Part shown: positions 40,916 through 48,841 of the stretch, in pieces
Numbering within the stretch: position 1 is the first letter of the stretch
Layout of the letters: the number at the start of each line of letters is the position of its first letter
NCBI GenBank assembly: GCA_028875225.1
Contig: JAPPFB010000022.1
Location: 1-48,922, forward strand
Direction of reading: 5' to 3'
Length of the DNA: 48,922 bases
DNA from: Chloroflexota bacterium
Lineage (GTDB): Bacteria > Chloroflexota > Dehalococcoidia > Bin125
Notes under the pieces: model-generated
Databases searched by the model: none
Seen by the model: the letters and a program-made list of their open reading frames with translations, nothing else
Told to the model about the DNA's origin: nothing
Program-made: the position numbers and the translations under genes

Positions 40916-42063
40916 CCCGCCGCCTCCTGCTGCTGTGCGATCAGGCGATCCACACCGAACCGCTCAATTGCCTCTGGGACGCTGCCGGTCGTCATCAGCT
41001 CGGCCATCCAGTGGGCCGTCGCCGGTGCGAGGATGACGCCGCCCCGGTAGTGTCCACCGGCGATGAATATGCCTTCACTGTCGGTCGGCCCCAACACCGG
41101 CTGATGGTCGGAGACGGCGGGCCGCAAGCCAACGTCGATTTCACTGACGTAGAGGTCGTAGAGGCCGGGCAGGATTTCGAAGGCGTAGCGCAACAGATCC
41201 AGCGTGCCGCCGGCAGTCGGCTGCATGTCGAAGCCCTGTTCCTCCTCGGTCGCCCCGAGCAACAGTTCGCCGCCGGCGCGCGGCACGATGTAGACGTCGC
41301 TGTTGCGCAGCACGTGATTGACCAGTAGTTGTCCCTTGAGGTGAACGATCTGACCCTTGATTGGCCGCATACCGATCCGCGGCAGCGGCGTGACCAGACC
41401 CTCCTCCAACCAGACTCCCGCCGCGAGCAAGACCTGTTCGGACCGCAGAACTGTCTGGTCACCTGGGGAGTGCAGTGTCAACTCAATCCGTCCGCCGGTC
41501 CGTTCCACCGTCCTGACAGCCGTGCGCTCGACCAGCTCCACCCCGACGTTCCGGCAGGCCGCCGCGAGTGCCGGGACCAGCTTGCGGCTGTTGACCTGGT
41601 GATCGGTCTCGACCAGCAGTCCGCCGATGATCCTTGGTGACAGGTAGGGTTCGATCTGCCGCGTTTCCCGACCGGTCAGTCGCCGAGCGGGCAGGCCGCG
41701 ATCCTCCTGAATCTTGCGGATGTGTTCCAACTCCAGTTCGTCGTCCCGGTGTCGCGAGACCCACAGCGTTCCTTCGTCCCGGTATCCGCAAGAGAGTCCG
41801 CTCGCGGCTTCGATCTCCAAGACGAACGCGGGATATCGACTCAGGCTGTCAAGTTGCAGCTCGACCAACTCGGGAGGAGTCGTCTCCACTTCGAACGACG
41901 GCGTCAGCATTCCGGCGGCGACGGTTGACGCGCCGAACCCTGCTTCTTCCCGCTCGATTACGATGACCGACTTCCCCCGCCTGGCCAACTCGAACGCGCA
42001 GGACAGGCCGACCACGCCGGCGCCGACGATCGCAACCTCAGTTGAACGCGACTTGCTGGTCAT
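40912..42063 (-). CDS. thiO: Glycine oxidase, copy 2
   Basis: 383 residues with the same family motifs: IVGAGVVGLSCAFELARRG, the YRDEGTLWVSRHRDDE segment, GMRPIKGQIVHLKG and GGHYRGGVILAPATAHW. It is a tandem paralog of the neighbouring gene; the shared ends (ILLAPATAHWLAE versus ILAPATAHWMAE) show common descent. Having two overlapping thiO genes in one operon is unusual. One copy may handle another amine substrate. ATG 42063 overlaps thiE by ATGA. Confidence 0.88.
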   Translation of the reverse strand: MTSKSRSTEVAIVGAGVVGLSCAFELARRGKSVIVIEREEAGFGASTVAAGMLTPSFEVETTPPELVELQLDSLSRYPAFVLEIEAASGLSCGYRDEGTLWVSRHRDDELELEHIRKIQEDRGLPARRLTGRETRQIEPYLSPRIIGGLLVETDHQVNSRKLVPALAAACRNVGVELVERTAVRTVERTGGRIELTLHSPGDQTVLRSEQVLLAAGVWLEEGLVTPLPRIGMRPIKGQIVHLKGQLLVNHVLRNSDVYIVPRAGGELLLGATEEEQGFDMQPTAGGTLDLLRYAFEILPGLYDLYVSEIDVGLRPAVSDHQPVLGPTDSEGIFIAGGHYRGGVILAPATAHWMAELMTTGSVPEAIERFGVDRLIAQQQEAAG

Positions 42064-42707
42064 GTCAGCGCCCGTTCGATCGCGTCGGCGAATGCTCGGC
42101 AGGCCGCCTGGGGATCGTCCTGACAGACCACGGCCGACAGCACGGCCACGCCGTATGCGCCGGCGGCGATCACGTCGCCGACCCGGTCCGCAGTGATGCT
42201 GCCAATCCCAATCACCGGCTTGTCGACTGCGGCGCAGATCTCCGCGAATCGTTCCAGTCCCAACATCGGGGCGGCGCGGTTCCCCTTCGACGTCGTACCG
42301 AAGACCGGTCCGACGCCGAGATAGTCGACCGGCTGCTTCGCTACCTTGACTGCCTCCTCGACGGAGTTGGCCGTTCCACCGATGACTGCGTCCGATCCCA
42401 GAATCTGTCGGGCGACGTATGGCGGCAGGTCCTCACGACCCAGATGAACCGCGGTGGCGCCGACAGCAGCGGCAACATCGACACGATCGTCGATCAACAG
42501 GGTCGTACCGAACTCGCGGCAGGCGAGGCTCATCAGTACGGCCACGCGCATCATTTCCTTCGTCGACATTTGCCGCTTCTCGCGGTACTGAATGACATCG
42601 GCACCGCCGGCAGCCGCGGCAGCAGCGAGTTCGACGTGACTGAACCGATCCTGGAGGACCTCATCGGTGATCACGTGGAGTCGGCCGACCTGCTTCTGCT
42701 CAGTCAC
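42060..42707 (-). CDS. thiE: Thiamine phosphate synthase
   Basis: 215 residues. Canonical ThiE motifs: VIQYREKRQMSTKEM, LLIDDRVDVAAAVGATAVHL, GREDLPP, IGGTANS, DYLGVGPVFGTTSK and IGIGSI. It couples HMP-diphosphate with thiazole phosphate. GTG 42707 overlaps the thiD stop by 8 bases. This is the true ThiE, in contrast to the TenI-like protein at 34695-35297. Confidence 0.95.
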   Translation of the reverse strand: MTEQKQVGRLHVITDEVLQDRFSHVELAAAAAAGGADVIQYREKRQMSTKEMMRVAVLMSLACREFGTTLLIDDRVDVAAAVGATAVHLGREDLPPYVARQILGSDAVIGGTANSVEEAVKVAKQPVDYLGVGPVFGTTSKGNRAAPMLGLERFAEICAAVDKPVIGIGSITADRVGDVIAAGAYGVAVLSAVVCQDDPQAACRAFADAIERALT

Positions 42708-43491
42708 GGCGCGTCATCCAGAAATGGTCGGTGGGGCCGACCCCGTGTCCGATGTCCAGCCCGCCGCGGATCGCCTCGGTTACGTACTCCTTCGCGTTGC
42801 CAATCGCCTCATGCAGCACCTCGCCCCGCGCCAGCCGAGCGGCGATCGCCGACGCGTACGTGCAACCAGTCCCATGCGTGTGTCGGTGGTTGATCCATTC
42901 GCCGGGGAACAACTGAGTCGAGTCTGTTGTGACCAGGACATCGGTCGCCGGCGCGCCCTTGAGGTGTCCGCCCTTGACCAACGCAGCGCTGGCCCCGGCC
43001 TCAACCAGCAGCTCACCAGCCTGCTGCGCGTCATCGACGGTGCTGATGGACAGGCCGGTCAGCGCCTCGGCCTCGTGGACGTTGGGTGTGATCAGCGTTG
43101 CGAGCGGCAGCAGCTTCCGTCGCAGGGTGGATGCGGCATCCTCAGCGAGGAGGGGGAATCCTGTTTTCGAGATCATCACCGGATCGACGACGACGAACGG
43201 CGACCGCCGACGTTGGATCTCGCTCGCGACCAGCTCAATCATGTCCGAGCCGCCCAGCATGCCGGTCTTCACGCCGGCGACATCGAGGTCCTCGAAGACG
43301 GACGCGATCTGCTGCCGAACGGCATCGAGCGGCAGCGGCCAGGCGCCCTGCACGCCGAGTGTGTTCTGCGCGGTTACGGCTGTAATCACGGTTGCCGCGT
43401 AGGCGCCGTTGGCCGTGATCGACTTGAGGTCGGCCTGGATGCCGGCTCCAGCCGAGGAGTCGGATCCAGCGATGGAGCAAACGACGCGCAC
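42700..43491 (-). CDS. thiD: Hydroxymethylpyrimidine / phosphomethylpyrimidine kinase
   Basis: 263 residues from GTG 43491, the length of ThiD; GAGGG stands about 8 bases upstream. The upstream in-frame extension to 43614 overlaps the riboswitch and is not coding. Ribokinase-fold motifs: CSIAGSDSSAGAGIQADLK, VVDPVMISKTG, LITPNVHEAEAL and HTHGTGCTYASAIAARLARG. It phosphorylates HMP twice for ThiE. First gene of the thiamine operon. Confidence 0.93.
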   Translation of the reverse strand: MRVVCSIAGSDSSAGAGIQADLKSITANGAYAATVITAVTAQNTLGVQGAWPLPLDAVRQQIASVFEDLDVAGVKTGMLGGSDMIELVASEIQRRRSPFVVVDPVMISKTGFPLLAEDAASTLRRKLLPLATLITPNVHEAEALTGLSISTVDDAQQAGELLVEAGASAALVKGGHLKGAPATDVLVTTDSTQLFPGEWINHRHTHGTGCTYASAIAARLARGEVLHEAIGNAKEYVTEAIRGGLDIGHGVGPTDHFWMTRRD

Positions 43492-43551
43492 GATCTGCCC
43501 TCGCTTGGGGTGATCGACTGTCGTTCGGGTGGGCCTGAAGGTTGTTGCGCT

Positions 43552-43642
43552 CCCTGCGCCGGCATTACCCGGATCAGGTTCGGCGGGTGTGTTCTCAGGC
43601 CCAAAACCCGTCACCTCGACGGTCGGACCACCCCGGCTTGTT
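43552..43642 (-). promoter_or_regulatory. TPP riboswitch (thi box)
   Basis: On the minus strand it reads GCCGGGGTGG (5' helix), GGCCTGAGAACACACCCG, AACCTGATCCGGGTAATG, CCGGCGCAGGGAG; these are the conserved CUGAGA, ACCUGAUC and GGGUAAUGCCGGCGCAGGGA elements of the TPP aptamer. It lies 60 bases before the thiD start, so thiamine pyrophosphate should repress the whole operon. The short space to thiD leaves room for a translation-blocking platform near the start codon or a small terminator. Confidence 0.93.
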
Positions 43643-43663
43643 TCTCCCTGGAGATTAACACAT

Positions 43664-44098
43664 CTACGAGTCGGCTTCGCGACTTCCTGCTTGACGGCCC
43701 CGAATGATCTGCGGGGACCACTGGAAGATGCGAACCGTGAACCTCGTGCCGAACGCCTGGAGTCCGCTGACCGAGATCACTCCATAGCTGCTGACGCCGC
43801 CGAAGGCGATCAGTCCGATCGAGTTGAATCCGCCCACTGCGACCAAGCCAATCGAGTTCGCCCCGCCGATCGCGACCAGTCCGATCGCGTTCCATCCGCC
43901 GATCGCGATGACGCCGATGCCGTTCGCCGTGCCAACAGCGAACACTCCGATCTCGGAGGTTGGCACGTCGTCCAGGATTCCCCACTGAGTCAGGCCGAAC
44001 AGCACAACAAAGCCGGCCGCCATGACCATCGCCCAGAAGAAGGAGACGCCCTGAGCGGTTTGCTGGCCGTGTTGGCTCGAGTCCGTCATCTGCGACAT
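43664..44098 (-). CDS. Membrane protein with 11-residue glycine repeats (IGLVAIGGxNS type)
   Basis: 144 residues from ATG 44098 (start chosen over TTG 44131). A hydrophobic helix at about 18-40 (VSFFWAMVMAAGFVVLFGL) leads to five or more 11-residue repeats such as IGVIAIGGWNA, IGLVAIGGANS, IGLVAVGGFNS and IGLIAFGGVSS, ending YGVISVSGLQAFG. The tail is basic and Pro/Gln-rich. Repeats of this kind suggest a stacked beta-solenoid or oligomer. Function unknown. It ends 21 bases before the TPP riboswitch on the same strand. Confidence 0.75.
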   Translation of the reverse strand: MSQMTDSSQHGQQTAQGVSFFWAMVMAAGFVVLFGLTQWGILDDVPTSEIGVFAVGTANGIGVIAIGGWNAIGLVAIGGANSIGLVAVGGFNSIGLIAFGGVSSYGVISVSGLQAFGTRFTVRIFQWSPQIIRGRQAGSREADS

Positions 44099-44148
44099 GG
44101 CAATGGCCGATCCACCTGCTTCGTCCCGCAAGGTTAACCAAACGGGCC

Positions 44149-44177
44149 GCCCCCTATTGACTCAGGGAGCGGCCTGT
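44149..44177 (-). terminator. Hairpin terminator after the thiolase gene
   Basis: GGCCGCTCCCT, loop, AGGGGGCGGCC on the minus strand, followed by CGTTTGGTT. It starts about 25 bases past the thiolase stop and insulates the repeat-protein gene. Confidence 0.65.
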
Positions 44178-44201
44178 GAGGTCGTCGGCCGAGGCCGTCG
44201 T

Positions 44202-45467
44202 TTAGTCGGAAGTGAGCACCAGGGTCCCGGTCGTCGACAGCGTCCCGCCGGTGCCATTGACAACGCAGCTACGAGCGCTGGTCTGCTTGCCCGGGTCGCC
44301 CGAGAAACCGCCATCCTCGGCCGTCCCGGAGAGCTGGCGGTAAGCCTCGACCAGCAGCTGCATGCCGTACATGCCGGAGTGGTTGAAGCTCAGGCCGCCG
44401 CCGTTGGTGTTGATCGGCAGGCGTCCGCCCGGCGCGGCGTGGCGATCCTTCCACAGGGCCGGACCCTCACCGGCCGGCGCGAGACCGAGCATCTCGGCCG
44501 TGATTCCCGCCGTGACGGTGAAGGAGTCGTAGATCATGGCCATTTCCATGTCCTCGGGACCCATGCCAGCCATCTTGTAGGCGGCGGCGGCCGAACGGCC
44601 GGCCGACGTCTCGGTGAAGTCATTCATTTCGAGCATGTTCCAGTGGGAGATGCTCTCGCCTGCGCCGGCAATCCAGACCGGCGGGGTCTTGGAAGTACTG
44701 GCGATCTCCGGTCCGGTAATCAGCACGGCGCCGCCGTGGTCGGTGACCAGGCAAACGTCGAGCAGCTTGATCGGCCAGGAGATGGCGCGGGAGTTCATCA
44801 CGGTGTCGACGCTGATCGGGCCGCCGAAGGTGTGGCCGCGCTTGCCGCCGCCCCACTCGCCCTGCTCCAGCGGAGGCAGATCGCCCTCGCCGGCCTTGCG
44901 ATACATGACCGCGCGCGGGTTGAGCGTCGCCCATTCGCGGGTCACGACGGCGATCTCGGCGAAATCCTCCTGCGTCGTGCCGTAGCGGTGCATATGCCGG
45001 TTCATCGCGTGCGAGTAACCGGTGGGCGCGCCGCCCAAGCCATACGCCGACGTGTGCTGCGTGCCCGGATCCCAGGGGTCGCCGCCGCCGAAGGGACGTC
45101 CCGTTCCCTTGCCGCCCGTGAATCGCTGGCTGAATCCCATCTCGCCGTGCGAGACCAGCGCCACGTTGATCACGCCGGCGTGGATTGCGGCCAGCGCGTG
45201 ATGCACGTGCATCTCGAACGAGCAGCCGCCGACCGAGGTCGTGTCGATGTACTTGGGGTGCAGCCCGAGGTACTCGGCCAGCTGCGGCGACCAGCCAGCG
45301 GAGAAAATCCCGTCGATCGCGGCGATCGGAATGCCGGTCATGTTGCAGACGTTGTTGATCGCTTCGATGTGCAGGGTCAGCGACGACTTGGGTGTCGCCG
45401 GGTAACCGATGTCGTTCGCTTCGGCAGCGCCGATGATCGCGGCGGCCTTCGATGCTTCACCAGGCAT
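44202..45467 (-). CDS. Thiolase-superfamily acyltransferase (lipid-transfer/SCP-x type)
   Basis: 421 residues. Nucleophile Cys82 in SVGGCSFEMH and the C-terminal active-site NTNGGGLSFNHSGM, which carries the His. It lacks the usual second Cys region of acetoacetyl-CoA thiolases. Paired with a DUF35 protein, as in systems where the pair cleaves branched or steroid side-chain acyl-CoAs (Ltp2-ChsH2 type). It probably performs a retro-aldol or thiolytic step. ATG 45467 lies 42 bases after the DUF35 stop. Confidence 0.87.
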   Translation of the reverse strand: MPGEASKAAAIIGAAEANDIGYPATPKSSLTLHIEAINNVCNMTGIPIAAIDGIFSAGWSPQLAEYLGLHPKYIDTTSVGGCSFEMHVHHALAAIHAGVINVALVSHGEMGFSQRFTGGKGTGRPFGGGDPWDPGTQHTSAYGLGGAPTGYSHAMNRHMHRYGTTQEDFAEIAVVTREWATLNPRAVMYRKAGEGDLPPLEQGEWGGGKRGHTFGGPISVDTVMNSRAISWPIKLLDVCLVTDHGGAVLITGPEIASTSKTPPVWIAGAGESISHWNMLEMNDFTETSAGRSAAAAYKMAGMGPEDMEMAMIYDSFTVTAGITAEMLGLAPAGEGPALWKDRHAAPGGRLPINTNGGGLSFNHSGMYGMQLLVEAYRQLSGTAEDGGFSGDPGKQTSARSCVVNGTGGTLSTTGTLVLTSD

Positions 45468-45509
45468 GTTGTGCTCCTGAGTTATGTACGAGTGATGTAC
45501 CCGGGCCGC

Positions 45510-45932
45510 CTAGACAGGCCGCCAGAAGGGGATGTGAACGTCTTCGGAGGCTTCCTCGAACTCGATCTGCACGGCGCCGCCGATCTCGATCGATTCGGGG
45601 TCGTTGGGGTCGACGCCCTTGAGCACGGTCAGCATCCGGTCGCCCTCGGCGAGGTCGATGTAGGCCGTGACGTAGGGCACTTCGTCGCCCCAGCCGCGCG
45701 CGACGAGACCACGGTTGTGCTGGACCGCGAAGGTGTGGATCGTGCCCTTGCCGGTCGCCTCGACCCATTCGATGTTCATCGAGTGGCAGAACGGGCAGAT
45801 CACCCGTGGGTACCAGTGGACTCGGTTGCAGTCGGAACAACGGGGGAGCGTCAGCTTCCCCTCTTTGGCCCCGTCCCAGAATGGCTGCGAAACCGGATCG
45901 GGACTCGGAATGGGCTTGGTGTACTCGGCCAC
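45510..45932 (-). CDS. Zn-ribbon OB-fold protein (DUF35 family), thiolase partner
   Basis: 140 residues. Zinc ligands Cys32, Cys35, Cys46 and Cys49 (CSDC and CPFC), then an OB fold (GKGTIHTFAVQH, DEVPYVTAYIDLAEGDRM). DUF35 proteins bind acyl-CoA and assist thiolase-like enzymes. GTG 45932 is the start; the thiolase gene follows 42 bases after the stop. The pair probably works as a complex. Confidence 0.87.
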   Translation of the reverse strand: MAEYTKPIPSPDPVSQPFWDGAKEGKLTLPRCSDCNRVHWYPRVICPFCHSMNIEWVEATGKGTIHTFAVQHNRGLVARGWGDEVPYVTAYIDLAEGDRMLTVLKGVDPNDPESIEIGGAVQIEFEEASEDVHIPFWRPV

Positions 45933-46152
45933 CGCGCTCCCCTCTCAACAATCGCTTGCTTGGCCGCGCCGCAATCCGCTGCGCGTGCATGACATGACTA
46001 CGTGATTTCGTTCACGCAGCCCGCAGTGTACCAGCGACCCTGTCGAGCCTTGCCGATTCACGAATCCGCCGCGACACTGGCTGCCAGGTCGACATCGAGG
46101 CGCCATTGGGGCCGAGTCCACCGGTACAGAAGAAATGCCTTCGACAACATCA

Positions 46153-46182
46153 TTGTCTTAGATGCATAAGTCGATCTATCCT
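46153..46182 (+). promoter_or_regulatory. Possible promoter of the 66-residue gene
   Basis: TTGTCT, 18 bases, TATCCT, about 20 bases before ATG 46204; the area is more AT-rich than its surroundings. Fits a sigma-70-like site but is by eye only. Confidence 0.35.
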
Positions 46183-46203
46183 GTCTCATAGAGGTAGCAG
46201 GCG

Positions 46204-46404
46204 ATGACGACGGCCGACGACTCCAGACCGGCGACAATATCCGAACTCCGCATGGTGCGCGATCAGCTCAATGTCAGGATCGACGACCTGAGGGACGAGC
46301 TGAATCGCAGAATCGACGATCTACAGCGAATGATGCTCTGGGGAATGGGCCTGCTGGCCGCGCTCATGATCGCATTGATGGGCGTAGTGTTGAGCGGGGT
46401 CTGA
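46204..46404 (+). CDS. Small tail-anchored coiled-coil protein
   Basis: 66 residues. Residues 15-45 form a charged helix with heptad spacing (LRMVRDQLNVRIDDLRDELN, RRIDDLQ), followed by a membrane helix MLWGMGLLAALMIALMGVVL near the end. The design resembles the tail-anchored pair at 12489-13288 but the sequence is not alike. Function unknown. A hairpin terminator follows. Confidence 0.65.
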   Translation: MTTADDSRPATISELRMVRDQLNVRIDDLRDELNRRIDDLQRMMLWGMGLLAALMIALMGVVLSGV

Positions 46405-46445
46405 ACCAACTGAGCCGTGCGGCCGCACACTGTCGAAGACAGGAA

Positions 46446-46488
46446 AAACGGCGGCCTCCGGACCCTTGGGCCACGGAGACCGCCGTTG
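46446..46488. terminator. Bidirectional hairpin terminator
   Basis: AACGGCGGCCTCCG and CGGAGACCGCCGTT pair with one bulge around ACCCTTGGGC. It lies between the convergent genes at 46204-46404 and 46517-46768. AAAAA precedes the stem on the plus strand, giving T5 after it on the minus strand. Confidence 0.7.
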
Positions 46489-46516
46489 CTGGGTGGACCG
46501 TCGTCCTGCTGCTGGC

Positions 46517-46768
46517 TCAGCGGGCGCGGAAGAACGACTCGTTGAACATGTTGTAAACCGGCGAGAGCGAGTTCGCGACCGCGCGGCCGGGGCGCAGTTG
46601 TCGGATTTGCTTGACCCGGTTCACCACCTGCTTTCGCTGGCGTCGGCGCTCATGCTCCTGCTGGGCCTCCCAGCGGCGCCGAGCTACCTCGCGCATCTGC
46701 CGTTCCGTCGCGACCCGTTCGGCAGCGGAAGTCGGCGCAAAGGGGTTGGGTTCGGTCGGGACAATCAT
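46517..46768 (-). CDS. Small basic hypothetical protein
   Basis: 83 residues from ATG 46768, which has GGAG 9 bases upstream; ATG 46783 is possible. It is extremely basic in its middle (QMREVARRRWEAQQEHERRR, QRKQVVNRVKQIRQLRPG) with a Pro-rich N-terminus and the C-term SPVYNMFNESFFRAR. Possibly nucleic-acid or membrane-surface binding. The reading frame stays open for another 700 bases upstream but that part is antisense to the Ldh2 gene. No family recognised. Confidence 0.5.
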   Translation of the reverse strand: MIVPTEPNPFAPTSAAERVATERQMREVARRRWEAQQEHERRRQRKQVVNRVKQIRQLRPGRAVANSLSPVYNMFNESFFRAR

Positions 46769-46987
46769 GAGGTCACACTCCATGGTGCGGGGGCGGTTGA
46801 GCGGCGTCAGGGCGACGCGATTCTTCGCCTCCAATTCCGACGGTATGCAGTTCGTGGTCACGCGGCGCACCTGGTTGGCCAACGCCTGGAGAACAGCGCG
46901 ATTCCCACGTTTCGCTTGACAAGCAGGCGTCAATCTGGCGGTACCCTGCCACACAGTCCGACAGATAACGCAGTTCTGGAGCCCGCC

Positions 46988-48073
46988 ATGCTGAAGCAGT
47001 TCGCCGTCCCCGAAGAGATCGCCGTCCGCATTCCCGGCGACGCCATGCGCGGCGCCGTGCACGAGATCTTCACCGCCTGCGGCATGCCCGAGGACGACGC
47101 GCGGCGCAGTACCGACACGCTGCTCTACGCCGACCTGCGCGGAATCGACTCGCACGGCGTCTCCAACATGCTGCGCGCCTATGTGGCTGGCTTCAAGTCG
47201 GGCGACATCAACCCCACGCCGAACTGGACGATTTTGCGGGACGCGCCGGCCGCCGCCACCATCAACTGTGACCGCGGACTGGGACTGACCGTTGGCCCGC
47301 AGGCGATGGAGCTGGCCATCGAGAAAGCGCGCAACCAGGGTGTGGCCACGGTGGTCTGCAACAACGGAGGACACTTCGGCGCAGCCGCCTACCACGCGCA
47401 GATGGCGCTGGAGCACGACATGATTGGCCTCTCGATGACGGTCGGCGGACTGTTGGTTGCGCCGACGCACGGGGCGCAGGCCATGGTGGGACTAAACCCG
47501 ATGAGCATCGCCGCGCCCGCCAACGAGGAAGCGCCGTTCATCTTCGACGCCTCGATGTCCTCGGTCGCGGGCAACAAGATCCGCCTGGCGCAGCGACTCG
47601 GAGAAGACCTGCTGCCCGGCTGGGTCGCCACCGCCGATGGCACGCCGATGATGGAAGCGGGACAGACGCCGGACGAGTTCCTGATGCTGCCGCTGGGCGG
47701 CACGCGCGAGATTGGCTCGCACAAGGGCTATTCGCTGGCCGTGATGATCGACATCCTCAGCGGGATCATGGCCAACGCCGGCTCGGCGCTGTTCCGCTTC
47801 AACGGCGTCGGACACCATTTCACCGTCTTCAACATCGCCTCGTTCACCGACATCGACGAGTTCAAGGGGCACATGGACGAGTACCTCAAGGCCTTGCGCG
47901 AGACGCCCACCGCTCCGGGCGAGGAACGCGTGATCTACGCGGGACTGGAAGAGCACGAAGCGGAAATCGACCGCTCCGAACGTGGTATCCCGTATCACCC
48001 TGAGGTGATCGAGTGGTTCCGCTCAGCGTTCGCCGACCTCGGAATCCGCGACCACTTCGCCGGCATCGTCTAA
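46988..48073 (+). CDS. Malate/L-lactate dehydrogenase family (Ldh2/YlbC-type) oxidoreductase
   Basis: 361 residues from ATG 46988 with GGAG 6 bases upstream. Family motifs: LRGIDSHGVSNM (Arg51, His56), NNGGHFGAAAYHAQ and GSHKGYSLAVMIDILSG. These NAD(P)-dependent enzymes form their own fold and reduce 2-oxoacids or related ketones (malate, ureidoglycolate, sulfolactate, diketogulonate). Substrate unassigned. Its 3' end overlaps the convergent membrane-protein gene by 51 bases. Confidence 0.9.
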   Translation: MLKQFAVPEEIAVRIPGDAMRGAVHEIFTACGMPEDDARRSTDTLLYADLRGIDSHGVSNMLRAYVAGFKSGDINPTPNWTILRDAPAAATINCDRGLGLTVGPQAMELAIEKARNQGVATVVCNNGGHFGAAAYHAQMALEHDMIGLSMTVGGLLVAPTHGAQAMVGLNPMSIAAPANEEAPFIFDASMSSVAGNKIRLAQRLGEDLLPGWVATADGTPMMEAGQTPDEFLMLPLGGTREIGSHKGYSLAVMIDILSGIMANAGSALFRFNGVGHHFTVFNIASFTDIDEFKGHMDEYLKALRETPTAPGEERVIYAGLEEHEAEIDRSERGIPYHPEVIEWFRSAFADLGIRDHFAGIV

Positions 48074-48766
48074 TTCGAGGTCTGACCGGGGGTCGGTGTC
48101 GGAGCCAATACCAGCACGACCTCGCATGAGGGCGACCTCCCCCATCGCACGGCTGACCGCGCTGAAGGTCCAGAGCATCAGCACCGCGCCGAGCCCCCAA
48201 CCGAGCGGCAGGCGGATGATTGCATAGGTGCTCGCGCTGACCTGATCGAGCAGCCACCAACGCAGCACGCCCGTGACCGCGATGTACAGCCCCCAGACGA
48301 TCGTCAGTCGAATCCAGACGCGGTGGTCGGCGGGCAGTTGCTCACGGATGGCCGGAAACGTCTCGCGAATGACCGCGCTGACGATCGGCCGGCCGACGAA
48401 CACGCTGATCAGGAAGATCGCGCCCAGCACGAAGTTGTCGACGAAGTCGCGCGCCCAGTAGACCTTGCCGTCCGCCTCGATCAGGCCCCACACGCCGAAC
48501 CCGACGTTGAAACAGACGCTGAACACCATCAACCAGCGCACCGCAGTGATCTGCGGACGCAGGCGGCGCTGGACGAGATAGACAACCAGCCCCACAACTA
48601 CGGCCGCCGCAATCGCAGCGCGAACGCCGACCACGGCATTGAACAGGAGATACGCCACCGTCGGACCGACGCCGAGCACCGCGACCGGGTCGACCTGTGG
48701 AATCCGGTCCAACCTCTGTGCCCACTCAGGCAGTTCCGGCTCAGGAGTTTCAGAATCGCGCTTCAT
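48023..48766 (-). CDS. Integral membrane protein, VC0807/DUF3159-like
   Basis: 247 residues with about six membrane helices (for example VAYLLFNAVVGVRAAIAAAV, AVRWLMVFSVCFNVGFGVWG and LGAIFLISVFVGRPIVSAVI). The PTVAYLLFNAVVG start and GRPIVSAVIRETFP segment resemble VC0807-family proteins of unknown function. The acidic C-terminal tail (DPRSDLELDDAGE) overlaps the Ldh2 3' end in antisense, so the true stop could be earlier. Family assignment by eye. Confidence 0.65.
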   Translation of the reverse strand: MKRDSETPEPELPEWAQRLDRIPQVDPVAVLGVGPTVAYLLFNAVVGVRAAIAAAVVVGLVVYLVQRRLRPQITAVRWLMVFSVCFNVGFGVWGLIEADGKVYWARDFVDNFVLGAIFLISVFVGRPIVSAVIRETFPAIREQLPADHRVWIRLTIVWGLYIAVTGVLRWWLLDQVSASTYAIIRLPLGWGLGAVLMLWTFSAVSRAMGEVALMRGRAGIGSDTDPRSDLELDDAGEVVADSEVGER

Positions 48767-48783
48767 GCCGCTCCTGAATCCCT

Positions 48784-48826
48784 TCTCCCCCTTGCAGGGG
48801 GAGATGCCGAAGGCAGAGGGGGTCCC
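48784..48826. repeat. Dispersed palindromic repeat, family B, copy 2
   Basis: CTCCCCCTTGCAGGGGGAG, ATGCCGAAGGCAGAGGGGG, TCCCTC. The reverse complement matches the element at 16448-16498. It sits upstream of the membrane-protein gene at the contig end. Confidence 0.75.
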
Positions 48827-48841
48827 TCTCTCCTCGCGGTC

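Noticed and set aside
43492-43614. 41-residue N-terminal extension of ThiD
   Set aside because: It overlaps the TPP riboswitch, and GTG 43491 gives the normal ThiD length with a suitable ribosome-binding site.
44097-45992. Plus-strand frame of 631 codons opposite the thiolase/DUF35 pair
   Set aside because: Antisense to conserved Cys and zinc-ribbon motifs, with shadow-like composition.
46769-47470. N-terminal part of a 317-codon minus-strand frame
   Set aside because: It is antisense to the Ldh2 gene and the preceding gap; only the last 83 codons, with their own start and ribosome-binding site, look like a gene.
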